Assembly (NCBI GenBank): GCA_029560455.1
Contig: JAKQKW010000230.1
Coordinates: 1-33,746 of the forward strand
DNA: 33,746 nt
Source: Candidatus Rifleibacteriota bacterium
GTDB taxonomy: Bacteria > Riflebacteria > Ozemobacteria > Ozemobacterales > Ozemobacteraceae
Direction: 5' to 3'
Shown: positions 24,123 through 32,887 of the stretch, one piece after another
Layout: the number at the start of each line of letters is the position of its first letter
How positions within the stretch are numbered: the first letter of the stretch is position 1
The notes under the pieces: model-generated
The model's input: the letters and a program-made list of their open reading frames with translations, nothing else
Told to the model about the DNA's origin: nothing
The model's database searches: none
Made by a program: the position numbers and the translations under genes

Positions 24123-27100
24123 ATGAAAAATCTGTTTCAGAAAATGGTTCTGGCTGCGATCTGCTTTACCATAGCCTGTTTCCCGGCCACCGCCCAGGAA
24201 AGGCTGCACCCTTTTTATGAACAGAACGGCGATTGCTACGTTCTCGTGGGTGAAGGTAATGCCAGAGCCGTATGGGCTCTCAACAACCTGATAGAGGGGG
24301 CTGCGTCAGTGCCCCTGTATGACCCGGGTGACGCCTACGGCATCACCGCCGCCCAGAAATGGAACGCGGCACTGCTGAAATCTGACAAAGATCTCTTCAC
24401 TTTTGCCGGCACCGAAAGCCCCCCCGTCAGTCTTAAGGGGCAACTGGCTCCCAGACGTATCATCATGAGTGCCACCACCAATGTATATGGCTTCAATGAA
24501 GTGCCGCCTTATACCGTCCATCGATTTCATGGCGCTCCGAACGCCAGCCCGACCGGCCGTGGCAATCACCCGGCCGGCACCATCAATTCACTTTTCGGTG
24601 GCATCGACTACCCGTGCAACACTGTTCCGGCTGCGGTAGCTACCATGCCAGGTTATTACTGGTACCCCATGGGCAAAGGTTTCTATCACTCTGCCGATGT
24701 AGTCGTGTGGAGCAACTGGACCTACGGCAACAACGCGGCCAATCGGCGCTACCCTGGCAATCCTCCCCCTGCCGGCGAGCAATACAACCAGCGAACCGAC
24801 GGCTCACCTCCGACCAGAGGACCGTGGGCCGTTTGCTGCGCCGGCAACTACCCTGGCAACGGCTGGATACGCGGCGGCTGGGTTCGCCGTATGATACGCG
24901 AAAACCTTTTCGGTGCCTACCGTAACCTCAAGCTCTTCAAATATCGCATCGATTCGGGGGCAGCTGTGCCAACCCTCGACCGCGACGTGGCAAATGTTCT
25001 CGCCCGCGTTACCGGCACAATGGATATGAATGGCGAATGCTGCGACGGTTGTATCGCCAGAGTCGACGGTGCCGCCATGCCAGGGGTTCCGAGCCCGTAT
25101 CTGTCGTGCATCTATTCATCGATAGTCAACCGCACCTACCTGTATCGTCGCGACCAGGATTCAACCAGCTTCACCCTGACCGGTGCAAATATCAACGACC
25201 AGCTGGTTGGCGATGGCGGCGACCTCACCTGCAAATTTCTGGGTATCAGCTCAAAAAGCGAAACCGGCAACTACGTCTACCTGCTTGGTCTGAATCAGAT
25301 CAACCAATGGCTGGATGATGCCAACGCTCCGCCAAGCATGAAGCTGAACCAGCTGACCGACATGGCTGTTTCTGACCAGTGGTGGCAGACCGGGGGCATG
25401 ATTTACGCCTACGACGCCACCAAAGGCAGTGTGTACTGCTTTGTCCGCAACGAAAACGGCACCAACGGTATCCCCAGTGAAATCAACGTCAGCGCTGACG
25501 GAGTTCTGCCCGATAAAATCGGCGCCGATGGGCATGGCTCACTTTATATGCTGCGAACTGAGTATGAACCGGCCAATACGAGCTTTTTCCGCGATGGCAA
25601 CGAAAGCAGTAAATCTTTCGAGGGCGTTATGGCCGGCGGGATACCGTATTTCAAGGCCGTATACAAACAGAATGTTTATAAATCGGTTTATCGCCGCCTT
25701 TATGACCAGGGCGGCCGCATTGAAAAACTCAACAACCGTGTTAAACTCGGCACCAATACTTTTGTCAGAAACTACATCACTGCCGACGACAATATAAACT
25801 CTGCTAAAATCTGGATTTCCGGCTTCACGCAACTGGTGCCGATCATCAATTCCAACATCAGAACCGAGCTGGCTGTAATCAACTCACCATCACCGCCGCG
25901 ACCATCAAGTCTTGAAGCAAGAACCGACTGCGTCGGGCCGATGGTTTCAGCGACTACCGGCTTTGAAAAAGCAGTTCCTGACGCCAACGGCGATTATACT
26001 GACGACAAAGACTACTGGTTCATGGTCGAAAACGCACCTTATTTCGATGCCAACGAAGTCAACATCGGTAACGTCGGCGAAGATACCAATAATAACGGCC
26101 GTATCGGCCAGTTTCCCAATACCATTCAAAAGTCGAGCATCCGCTACTACTGGAAGGTCATTCAGACACATGACCGCTTCGGCACTATGATGACAGCTCC
26201 GGCAACCATCCTCGACATGGAAACCGATGGCGTCAGCGGCGATTATCTGTTCCTTTTCCCGCCGGGCGCCGGTAAATTCAGAGTTGGCGTCAAAGTCACC
26301 TATCGCTATTACGATTACCGCGATCTTCCGGTCGGCGCTCTTTCGAGTCGCAAGGGCGACGTTCTCAAACCGCCGCTTTCTGAAGCTCCTATTGTTTCAG
26401 CCGGCCAGGATTCTGACAATTATTCCTGGGCTGTTATCAGTATCAAGCAGGTACCGCCGGTAATTTCGCCGCAGGACCGCGGTGTTATCATGAGTGGCAT
26501 CGGCAACTCAGCCAACCCGAATGACGGGATGCTGTCAAATTACAAACCCGGCCCGGCGGCACTTGGTTACGGCTGTAACAATATTATGTGGGGCAACGAA
26601 AGATGCCGGCACACATTCTGCAACCCTGCCAATACAAATCTTGCGCCAACCGCCTTTATTCTCGACGGTCACAGTCTCGTTCCCAGCAAGGCAATACAGA
26701 ACGCCGACGGCAGCTGGAAACTTGAATATGCCAATCCTCCCTCATACTGGAACCTCAACCTGCGTGAATCGAACTACAATCTCGCAAGAGGCGTAAACCG
26801 CGTCGCCTCCATGACCAGTGAATACCCGCCGGTGCCAACTGACCCGAACCTTATTCCCGGCAGCGTCAGGTGGGTCGGCGGTCTTTCAGTAACCTGGAAA
26901 TCTGAACTGAAGCGCGGCTCAGAGGTTATTGTCGACAGACAGATCAACACCACCCAGGCAGCTTTGCCACTCACACAGCTGCGCCAGCTGTTTCCCGTGC
27001 CATCTGAACCGGCCAGCTACACACTCAGCGTCGACTTCAGAAGAACTTACCGCTACGAAATCTATCAGGAAGTCTGGCGAAGGGTTGGTGGCACACTGAT

Positions 27101-28544
27101 TCGAGAGACCAAGCCAGTTCCCAGGGTTATCAATATGCGCATCTGGTCGGATGCCGAAATTCTTGTCACCGACAATACGCCGCCGCAGCGCTCTTATCTC
27201 AACCCCTATGCCGATATTTCCAACAGTTCGATTAACCCGGTATCGCAGGCCTACTTCATCAACAGCAACACTCTTTACGGCACTACCGGGGAGGCTTTGA
27301 ACGAGACAGAATCACCGCCGGCCGCCAATCCGACACAACTGATCTTCGTGGTCGGCGATAACAATCCGATGGCTAACAGTGGCATAGGCAACCCGGGGCG
27401 CGACCCGTATCATTCGACAGTTGCCGGCGTTGGGGCCAGGTTGCGTGTACATCACAATACTGCCAACCAGGTCGGCACCTTCACCTACGACACCGTGCAA
27501 GGCATCATGCCGCCCCAGATTGCTGCCGGGTCAACAATGACCACGGAACAGGCCCAACAACGGCGTTGGTATTCAAGCGGCCCGAACGCTTCATACAAAC
27601 TGTCGGCGGCCACGATAAACAATCAGGCTGAATTTGACGCGATAACCGGCACCACAGGCCTCTATAACAAGAGCTTTTCTTACCGGGTCTATACGATCAA
27701 TCTCAGTGACCTTGCTCACTTCAGTCGTGATCTGGCGAAAGACGGCAATCAACGCTGGGGTTACAACGGATCGTGGTCGCCGCGCATGCACCCGCAGCAT
27801 GCCAACAACAGCAGCGGCTACAAAAACCTCGAATTCGGTCTTGCCTGGCGTGAAGCCTGCCATGGTGCCGGCAATGATCTCAGTGTTACCGCCCAGAAGA
27901 GCGGTCAGATCGTGGTTCGCGACAACGACCGACCGAATGCCTTTATCCGTGCAAGTCAAGATAAATACATCGATCAGAATTTCATGGTTCCGAACAATAT
28001 CGAAACCGGTACCGGCGCAATTCCGCCGGCCTGGGTGCGCTTCTCGACCCCGGGTATGAACGAGGCGGTCAACAATGGTCCCGAAAACTGGAATCGCGAC
28101 GACAACACCGCAGCCTTTGCACCGCCCTTCAGGTTAAGCGCCGCTCAGGTAACCAATGTTCTCTTCCCGACAGGCCAGGAACTCGAAGTTGATGTTCCGG
28201 TACGTTTTGAAACTCTCACTGCCGATAACTCCGGAACGGTCGCAACCCTGACCTACAAGATCGTTGACGCCGCCGGAACAACCCTCGCCGATGGCATGTT
28301 TGGCGCCAGTCTGCCACTGCAATACGTCTTCAGACAGCCCGGGCGCTACAAGGTCATTCTAGAAATCAGTGATAACGCCGTAAGCTGGCCGAGCAACCCG
28401 GGAGCCTATGCCTCTGATGCAGCACCGGGCGCCTCGCCCGGGGTCAGTCCCCAGGTCAACAAACGCAAGGTCGAAGCAATCTTCGACGTTGTACCAACCC
28501 GGCTTGATTTCAGAGTAATCGAACGTAACCGCATCGGTCAGTAA
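24123..28544 (+). CDS. Giant (1473-aa) exported beta-rich protein, candidate pilus-tip/PilY1-like or secreted surface protein
   Basis: A strong AAGGAGGG site precedes the ATG; the signal is MKNLFQKMVLAAICFTIACF ending ATAQE. The mature protein is large, aromatic/Asn/Pro-rich and cysteine-containing, with clusters near 235 (WAVCCAG) and 305 (GECCDGC), suggesting disulfides and an extracytoplasmic location. Residues about 270-520 show propeller-like Gly/Tyr strands. A single calcium-loop-like DTNNNGRIG lies near 654-662. The C-terminus (about 1345-1460) resembles a PKD/Ig-like domain (FRQPGRYKVILEISDNA). There is no membrane anchor or LPXTG-type sorting motif. Directly downstream are three minor-pseudopilin-like genes, as with PilY1 beside pilVWX. 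The PilY1-like role is inference, as no sequence homology was recognised. Confidence 0.85.
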   Translation: MKNLFQKMVLAAICFTIACFPATAQERLHPFYEQNGDCYVLVGEGNARAVWALNNLIEGAASVPLYDPGDAYGITAAQKWNAALLKSDKDLFTFAGTESPPVSLKGQLAPRRIIMSATTNVYGFNEVPPYTVHRFHGAPNASPTGRGNHPAGTINSLFGGIDYPCNTVPAAVATMPGYYWYPMGKGFYHSADVVVWSNWTYGNNAANRRYPGNPPPAGEQYNQRTDGSPPTRGPWAVCCAGNYPGNGWIRGGWVRRMIRENLFGAYRNLKLFKYRIDSGAAVPTLDRDVANVLARVTGTMDMNGECCDGCIARVDGAAMPGVPSPYLSCIYSSIVNRTYLYRRDQDSTSFTLTGANINDQLVGDGGDLTCKFLGISSKSETGNYVYLLGLNQINQWLDDANAPPSMKLNQLTDMAVSDQWWQTGGMIYAYDATKGSVYCFVRNENGTNGIPSEINVSADGVLPDKIGADGHGSLYMLRTEYEPANTSFFRDGNESSKSFEGVMAGGIPYFKAVYKQNVYKSVYRRLYDQGGRIEKLNNRVKLGTNTFVRNYITADDNINSAKIWISGFTQLVPIINSNIRTELAVINSPSPPRPSSLEARTDCVGPMVSATTGFEKAVPDANGDYTDDKDYWFMVENAPYFDANEVNIGNVGEDTNNNGRIGQFPNTIQKSSIRYYWKVIQTHDRFGTMMTAPATILDMETDGVSGDYLFLFPPGAGKFRVGVKVTYRYYDYRDLPVGALSSRKGDVLKPPLSEAPIVSAGQDSDNYSWAVISIKQVPPVISPQDRGVIMSGIGNSANPNDGMLSNYKPGPAALGYGCNNIMWGNERCRHTFCNPANTNLAPTAFILDGHSLVPSKAIQNADGSWKLEYANPPSYWNLNLRESNYNLARGVNRVASMTSEYPPVPTDPNLIPGSVRWVGGLSVTWKSELKRGSEVIVDRQINTTQAALPLTQLRQLFPVPSEPASYTLSVDFRRTYRYEIYQEVWRRVGGTLIRETKPVPRVINMRIWSDAEILVTDNTPPQRSYLNPYADISNSSINPVSQAYFINSNTLYGTTGEALNETESPPAANPTQLIFVVGDNNPMANSGIGNPGRDPYHSTVAGVGARLRVHHNTANQVGTFTYDTVQGIMPPQIAAGSTMTTEQAQQRRWYSSGPNASYKLSAATINNQAEFDAITGTTGLYNKSFSYRVYTINLSDLAHFSRDLAKDGNQRWGYNGSWSPRMHPQHANNSSGYKNLEFGLAWREACHGAGNDLSVTAQKSGQIVVRDNDRPNAFIRASQDKYIDQNFMVPNNIETGTGAIPPAWVRFSTPGMNEAVNNGPENWNRDDNTAAFAPPFRLSAAQVTNVLFPTGQELEVDVPVRFETLTADNSGTVATLTYKIVDAAGTTLADGMFGASLPLQYVFRQPGRYKVILEISDNAVSWPSNPGAYASDAAPGASPGVSPQVNKRKVEAIFDVVPTRLDFRVIERNRIGQ

Positions 28545-28558
28545 AGAAAGGCAAAGCG

Positions 28559-29122
28559 ATGACAGTATCCGCCGGCAGACCTCGATCAGGCATAAGCCTG
28601 GTCGAGATCATGCTGGCTTTTCTTATTCTCTGCACTGCGGCATTCTCGGCCGCCGGCGTCATAAGTTTCGGGCACCGCGGCACGACAGCGGATTTTCGGC
28701 AGGGCGAAGCTCTGCAGATTCTTGTAGACAGACTGAATAAACTCTCGGCTCTGCCTTTTTCCAGACTGAATTCATTTCTGACTTCGGCGGGTTCAGATGA
28801 ATATACTTTCGACAACCCGCTCGAAGGCATCGAGCTCGGCGATGAGGTCAAAATAGACAAGCATAGTTACAGAGTGCGCGCGACCCTGAAAAGGCAGAAA
28901 ATAACATTTAATTCATTAATGGAACTCAGCTTTCCGAACCCGGCTTATAACCCGGCTTCGCCATCAACCTGGATTTTCAAAGACCGTCCGGCCGAAACCT
29001 TCGACGGTAGCAGTGCCCCATATGCGGTAATCAAAATTACCGTTTCGGTTAAGCCAATCGGGGGCCTGACCGACGAGCGTGAAGTTACGGCAATTACTTT
29101 TGTGGCCGACCTGGAGTCCTGA
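28559..29122 (+). CDS. Minor pseudopilin, GspI/PilV-like
   Basis: This 187-aa protein has a type IV prepilin signal: RPRSG then ISLVEIMLAFLILCTAAFSA, with cleavage expected after Gly11 and glutamate at +5 of the mature protein. The hydrophobic helix is followed by a globular domain of about 140 residues. It resembles GspI/PilV-type minor subunits in having the short leader and the VEIMLAF start. It would be processed by a prepilin peptidase, which is not in the window, and inserted at the tip of a pseudopilus or pilus. It starts 14 bp after the giant gene with AAAGG upstream, and the next pseudopilin follows within 3 bp. Confidence 0.88.
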   Translation: MTVSAGRPRSGISLVEIMLAFLILCTAAFSAAGVISFGHRGTTADFRQGEALQILVDRLNKLSALPFSRLNSFLTSAGSDEYTFDNPLEGIELGDEVKIDKHSYRVRATLKRQKITFNSLMELSFPNPAYNPASPSTWIFKDRPAETFDGSSAPYAVIKITVSVKPIGGLTDEREVTAITFVADLES

Positions 29123-29124
29123 TT

Positions 29125-29715
29125 ATGACAACCTCCTGCAGAAAACCTGTTTCAGTGCTGTTCTCAAGCCGCGCCGGCATGGCAATCATGGTTGTGCTGT
29201 CGATTGCTTCAATCCTTCTGCTGCTTGGCGTTACTTATCTGAAATCGTTTTCGCAGGCAACCGTTACCAGCAAATTACAGCTCGACCAGATTCAGGCCGA
29301 CTTCTTCGCCAGAGGCATCCAGAATATCGCTCTTTTCAAGATAAAGCGTTACCCGGATTTCTTTCTCAGATCTTACCGGCATATGGTATATCATCGCCGG
29401 GTCAGCGCTGGTGAAACGGGGCTTGGAGCGCCAATCGTCACGGCTCCGAACCCGTTGCCGTTCGTTAAATTCACCGGCGTTTACCCGGGCAACCCTCGCG
29501 ATATCCTCAACCATATTCCAGACTCTATCGACAGTCAGTATAAATTCACCGAACCGCTGCGAATCGCTACCTACTCAACCCAGTTCTCACTTCTTTCTGC
29601 TGATGATTTCAAGCGCGGTTTCATCGAAATCACCGTTAACCTTCAGCTTGAAGGCAAAGACGTGGTCGGCACTTACCGCATGAGTCTCGACGCCAGCCAG
29701 ACAGCGAGGTTATAA
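29125..29715 (+). CDS. Minor pseudopilin, GspK/PilX-like (no Glu5)
   Basis: This 196-aa protein begins with a basic leader, then SRAG followed by MAIMVVLSIASILLLLGVTYL. Cleavage would follow Gly18, but residue +5 is Val rather than Glu. Absence of Glu5 is the hallmark of GspK/PilX-type subunits that cap the tip complex. The remaining 155 residues contain a beta-rich domain (GFIEITVNLQLEGKDVVGTY). It lies between the I/V-like and J/W-like genes (gaps 2 bp and 1 bp), completing an I-K-J trio. A typical GspK is longer (over 300 aa), so PilX-like is equally possible. A ribosome site (CTGGAG) lies inside the upstream gene. Confidence 0.8.
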   Translation: MTTSCRKPVSVLFSSRAGMAIMVVLSIASILLLLGVTYLKSFSQATVTSKLQLDQIQADFFARGIQNIALFKIKRYPDFFLRSYRHMVYHRRVSAGETGLGAPIVTAPNPLPFVKFTGVYPGNPRDILNHIPDSIDSQYKFTEPLRIATYSTQFSLLSADDFKRGFIEITVNLQLEGKDVVGTYRMSLDASQTARL

Positions 29716-29716
29716 C

Positions 29717-30490
29717 ATGACTGACAATCTGGCCTGCAAAAATACCAGTCGGGGCATAACTTTAACCGAAATACTCATCGCTACTGCAGTCTTTTCAATG
29801 TTCATGATCTCTGCCTTCGGCGTATTCAGCTCTAGCCAGTCTGGCTTCGACACCGGCTCATGGCGACTGCAGCGGCAGAAACAGGCGCAGATTTTCCTGC
29901 TGCGCCTTAAAGAAATTCTCGAAAAAGCCAACCACGCCTACGAAATCAGGCCAGACGGCAAAACCAACCGGGTCGGCGGCAGCCGCGATATTCTAGTCAA
30001 CGGAACCTGGCGGGATAAGCTGGCTTCTGCAAGTAATCATGCGGCAATGTTCTTTTCGATAACCACACCTTTTGTTCCGGCGATCCCCGAGCTTGGCCAG
30101 ACGCAGAGAACCGGCAACTGGAAAGGCTGTGCTCTTGAGTGCAGAAAGAATGTTCTACGCTGCTATCAGACCGGCGACTGGAACCAGATGCCGGCTGTAA
30201 CCCCGGCCGTAGTAGGGTCACCCGATCTTGGCAAGTTCGCTTTCGGCAACAATGTCGGCGATTTTTCGATCAGTCTTGAAGATGTCAACGGCATTGGCGT
30301 TTACGTGCAGCAGGCCACCGAAGCTGTCGACCTTGGCCGCCCCGAAGTTTTCATCACCGTCGAAGTAATGTTGCAGAAACCGCGCTCTAAAACGATAGTG
30401 CAGCTCAGCGAACGTATTACCGCCAGAGTACATGATCGCACCGTCGCCGAAGTCGTAACCGCGCCTGCAGGTTCCTGGCCGTTGAACTGA
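29717..30490 (+). CDS. Minor pseudopilin, GspJ/PilW-like
   Basis: This 257-aa protein has the leader MTDNLACKNTSRG and then ITLTEILIATAVFSMFMISAFG. Cleavage is expected after Gly13, with Glu at +5. The helix continues into a long amphipathic stretch (RLQRQKQAQIFLLRLKEIL), then a beta-rich C-terminal domain with three cysteines (GCALECRKNVLRCY). Size and pattern fit GspJ/PilW-type minor subunits, which bind the I and K subunits at the tip. It starts one base after the stop of the K/X-like gene and has GAGG upstream. The cysteines are probably disulfide-linked once exported. Confidence 0.86.
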   Translation: MTDNLACKNTSRGITLTEILIATAVFSMFMISAFGVFSSSQSGFDTGSWRLQRQKQAQIFLLRLKEILEKANHAYEIRPDGKTNRVGGSRDILVNGTWRDKLASASNHAAMFFSITTPFVPAIPELGQTQRTGNWKGCALECRKNVLRCYQTGDWNQMPAVTPAVVGSPDLGKFAFGNNVGDFSISLEDVNGIGVYVQQATEAVDLGRPEVFITVEVMLQKPRSKTIVQLSERITARVHDRTVAEVVTAPAGSWPLN

Positions 30491-30498
30491 GGAAAGAC

Positions 30499-31281
30499 AT
30501 GCATATTTTTTTCAGAGCAATTCCGCTTTTGCTGCTGCTGTTGCCAGTCATGCAGCCTGTTGCGGCCTGCACCATGGAACCCAGCATCTGGAAGCAGATC
30601 GAAAAAAGCGGTGGGCCCGGCGATGCCGGGGTTTATGCACTCGTTGACGCATTGTCACAATTTCGCGACAAGTTTGACAGAGAGATGGGCAACTGCGGCA
30701 TGGCTACCGGCCCGATCAGACTTTTCCGCGCCGTTCGGGCCGACTCAGCTGCTCTTTCTCAGGGCGATTACGACAATCTGCTTACAGCTCTCGACGTTGT
30801 CTGGCCCGATGCTTCTGCCGAATCTTTTTCGCAGTTGCAGCAGTCTGAGCCAGAACCGACTGGCGGCGTAGCATCCGGCAGTTACCGGCTGCGTCTCGAA
30901 ATTTCGGCTTCCGGACATGATTCTATTGTTCTCAACGATCTGAATTTCAAACTTTACCAGCTGTATCGTATGGTTTTGCGCGAAAAAGTCACAATTCTGG
31001 CGCGGGTCAGCGATTCGACCGGCACGCCGGTTTTCATCGATGAGTTTACGGTATCGCCGACTATACTTGTCGACCCGATCATTTCTCCGATCGGAGGGTA
31101 TCTGATCAGGCTCGAAAAAAACTCTTCGCGACCTCTTGTCGTCGACTTCGGCCAGGTCATCGAAGGCGGCGAGCACGTTCTGCGCCTTAACGACGCTTTC
31201 CATCAGCCGTCTGCCGTTCCCCCCGTTTTTACTGGTTCTGCCTCGGCTATTCTCGACTGCCCCACCTGTGGAGAACATTAA
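30499..31281 (+). CDS. Exported protein of unknown function
   Basis: An ATG after GAGGAAAG gives a Sec signal (MHIFFRAIPLLLLLLPVMQPVAA) with cysteine directly at the predicted cleavage point. A lipoprotein is possible, but the box VAAC is only a fair match. The 260-aa product has a helical first half with two cysteines and a beta-rich second half (YRLRLEISASGHDSIVLNDL; GYLIRLEKNSSRPLVVDFGQ), ending CPTCGEH, a CxxC pair that could be redox-active or bind metal. I do not recognise a family. It overlaps the next gene by one base (TAATG), so it belongs to the same operon as the pseudopilins. It may be an accessory of the secretion or pilus module. Confidence 0.7.
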   Translation: MHIFFRAIPLLLLLLPVMQPVAACTMEPSIWKQIEKSGGPGDAGVYALVDALSQFRDKFDREMGNCGMATGPIRLFRAVRADSAALSQGDYDNLLTALDVVWPDASAESFSQLQQSEPEPTGGVASGSYRLRLEISASGHDSIVLNDLNFKLYQLYRMVLREKVTILARVSDSTGTPVFIDEFTVSPTILVDPIISPIGGYLIRLEKNSSRPLVVDFGQVIEGGEHVLRLNDAFHQPSAVPPVFTGSASAILDCPTCGEH

Positions 31282-31976
31282 TGAACAAGCTTTTACGTCT
31301 TTTTCTGGTGCTTTTGCCCGTTGCCATTTTTACGGTGCCGGCCATGGCCGATCCGCTTCATATAGCGGTGCGCAGCCTGGATTTGAAGCTTTTCCGGCAG
31401 ACGATGCAGGAAAGCCCTGCGGTCAATGCGACCGACTCGGCCGGCATGACTCCACTGCACCATGCCTGCGCTCTGGGTGCAGTCGAAATGGTAACTGCAC
31501 TTCTGGCTCAGGGCGCTGACATCAATCTCCGCAGCAATGACGGCCGGAATGCTCTGCACCACACGGTGAACATTCAGGCTCTCTGTTTCAGCCCGCAGCC
31601 CCAGGCCGGTGATGTCACAATCTGCCCGCTGACAGTTCCGCAACTTCTGGCTTCGGCCGGCATTGACGTCAACGCCACTGACTCTGCCGGCGAAACCGCT
31701 CTGCACATTGCGGCGCGCAACGGTCTGGTAGGGGTTATCGCCACCCTGCTTCAATGCGGGGCTGATCCTGATTGCCGCAATCAGGCAGGCGAAACGCCTC
31801 TGCATCTCTGCGGCGGTTCTCTACCGCATCTTGCTGCCCAGGTTCTTCTCGTTGGTGGTGCAAACCCGGCTCTGGCAAGAAACGACGGGCGATTGCCGGC
31901 CGATCTGGCGGCAAGTTCCAGTAATGCTCTGCTGGTTAACATGATAAAACGCTATGCAGCACCGGAAAATCCGTGA
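31281..31976 (+). CDS. Exported ankyrin-repeat protein
   Basis: The 231-aa product has a Sec signal (MNKLLRLFLVLLPVAIFTVPAMA) followed directly by ankyrin repeats: about 24-50 (HIAVRSLDLKLFRQTM), 55-87 (GMTPLHHACALGAVEMVTAL), 88-120 (DGRNALHHTV), 134-166 (GETALHIAARNGLVGVIATL), 167-200 (GETPLHLCGG) and a partial repeat to 225. Ankyrin proteins bind other proteins. Export makes it a periplasmic or surface binding factor, possibly like AnkB-type proteins in other bacteria. The start overlaps the previous stop. Two cysteines in the mature part fall in a long inter-repeat insertion (CFSPQPQAGDVTICPL). Confidence 0.88.
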   Translation: MNKLLRLFLVLLPVAIFTVPAMADPLHIAVRSLDLKLFRQTMQESPAVNATDSAGMTPLHHACALGAVEMVTALLAQGADINLRSNDGRNALHHTVNIQALCFSPQPQAGDVTICPLTVPQLLASAGIDVNATDSAGETALHIAARNGLVGVIATLLQCGADPDCRNQAGETPLHLCGGSLPHLAAQVLLVGGANPALARNDGRLPADLAASSSNALLVNMIKRYAAPENP

Positions 31977-32421
31977 ATTCATACTGACCATCGGCATAGT
32001 TCTGGCTGCGCTGATGCCAGCTACAGCCTGTACCGGCGGCTGCCCGGGCAATGGCTGCGCCGATGCCGCTTCGGTAACCTTTGCCGTTCCTGATTCGAGT
32101 ATCAGTGCCGACACCCTCGCCGGCCTGCTGAAATCGGGTGTGCCGCTGCAGCTGGTTGAATATCGTGCCCGACGCCAGACCCGTGAAATAAGTATTCCCG
32201 GGGCCGTCGTCATCTACGACGACACGCCGCCGGCCAGCTTTGCTGATGTTCTTGATGCTTCCGGCAGTCTGAAAATCGTTTACCCCGGCATTGAAGGCAG
32301 CAAGCTTGCTTCTTTTGTAACAGAACTCAGAGACCTCGGCTATCAGAGCATTATCGAATACCCTGCCGGTTTGCATGGCTGGCTCACCTACGGTTACCAG
32401 GCCGTCGAACCGCCGCGCTGA
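31954..32421 (+). CDS. Exported rhodanese-like protein without catalytic cysteine
   Basis: This 155-aa protein starts within the ankyrin gene (23-bp overlap). It has a Sec signal ending ATAC, with cysteines immediately after (TGGCPGNGC). From about 50 it follows the rhodanese pattern: a helix (TLAGLLKSGVPLQLVEYRAR), the conserved IPGAVVIYDD, a strand LKIVYPG where the active-site loop belongs, then a helix and LGYQSIIEYPAGLHGWLTYGY, matching the usual end of the domain. At the active-site position where YC is expected the sequence reads YPGIEGSK, so the catalytic cysteine is replaced by proline. Sulfur transfer is therefore unlikely and a binding or sensory role is more probable. It is the last gene of the plus-strand cluster. 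Confidence 0.72.
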   Translation: MQHRKIREFILTIGIVLAALMPATACTGGCPGNGCADAASVTFAVPDSSISADTLAGLLKSGVPLQLVEYRARRQTREISIPGAVVIYDDTPPASFADVLDASGSLKIVYPGIEGSKLASFVTELRDLGYQSIIEYPAGLHGWLTYGYQAVEPPR

Positions 32422-32501
32422 CCAATGAGATTGCATGAAAATTCTAAAATTTCAGCCTGTCTTTGCTCATGCCCGGGTCAAGCTGATAACAAGGAGAAAA
32501 T

Positions 32502-32828
32502 ATGTCTACCGATGCGGGTTTTATTGAATTTGTGATGGATCAGGTCGAATGTCATGACCGGGTCAGATATCGCAAGATGTTTGGCGAGTATGCCCTGTAT
32601 TTTGACGACAAGGTTGTGGCGTTGATCTGCGACAATCAATGCTTCGTCAAGCCTACTGCCGGCGGCAAAGCCTTTATCGGAGAAGTCACCGAAGGTTTAC
32701 CCTACCCTGGCGCCAAACCGGCCTTTCTTATAGACAGCCGCCTCGAAGACCGCGAATGGTTTACCGAGCTTCTTAGAATTACCGCCAGGGAACTCCCGGC
32801 AGCAAAACCAAAAAAGAAAAAATCCTGA
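32502..32828 (+). CDS. TfoX N-terminal-domain protein
   Basis: An ATG after AAGGAG encodes a 108-aa protein with the TfoX_N signature: FIEFVMDQVE, then RKMFGEYALYFDDKVVALICDN, FVKPTAGG and YPGAKPAFLID. It is the single-domain form, without the TfoX_C helix domain, and ends in a lysine tail (KPKKKKS). TfoX/Sxy proteins regulate competence genes in some bacteria, but single-domain members are common and of unknown role; a competence function is not claimed. The gene is separated by 80 bp from the rhodanese-like gene and is probably its own unit. Confidence 0.88.
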   Translation: MSTDAGFIEFVMDQVECHDRVRYRKMFGEYALYFDDKVVALICDNQCFVKPTAGGKAFIGEVTEGLPYPGAKPAFLIDSRLEDREWFTELLRITARELPAAKPKKKKS

Positions 32829-32844
32829 GCTTTGCTATCGCTCA
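32811..32844 (-). terminator. Weak leftward terminator-like element at the trailer side of the CRISPR array
   Basis: Read on the minus strand, TGAGC and GCTCA (32826-32830 and 32840-32844) form a 5-bp stem, followed by a T-rich run that is part of the Lys-rich tail of the TfoX-like gene. It might end transcription coming leftward from the array. The stem is short, so confidence is low. Confidence 0.25.
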
Positions 32845-32887
32845 ACTCAAAAAAAATGGCAAAACCAGAAATTTTGCATCAACGCAT

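Noticed and set aside
32463..32490. TTGCTC-N16-GATAAC promoter-like sequence before the TfoX-like gene
   Set aside because: Transcription from it would begin at or inside the ribosome site (AAGGAG), so it cannot serve the gene as read.
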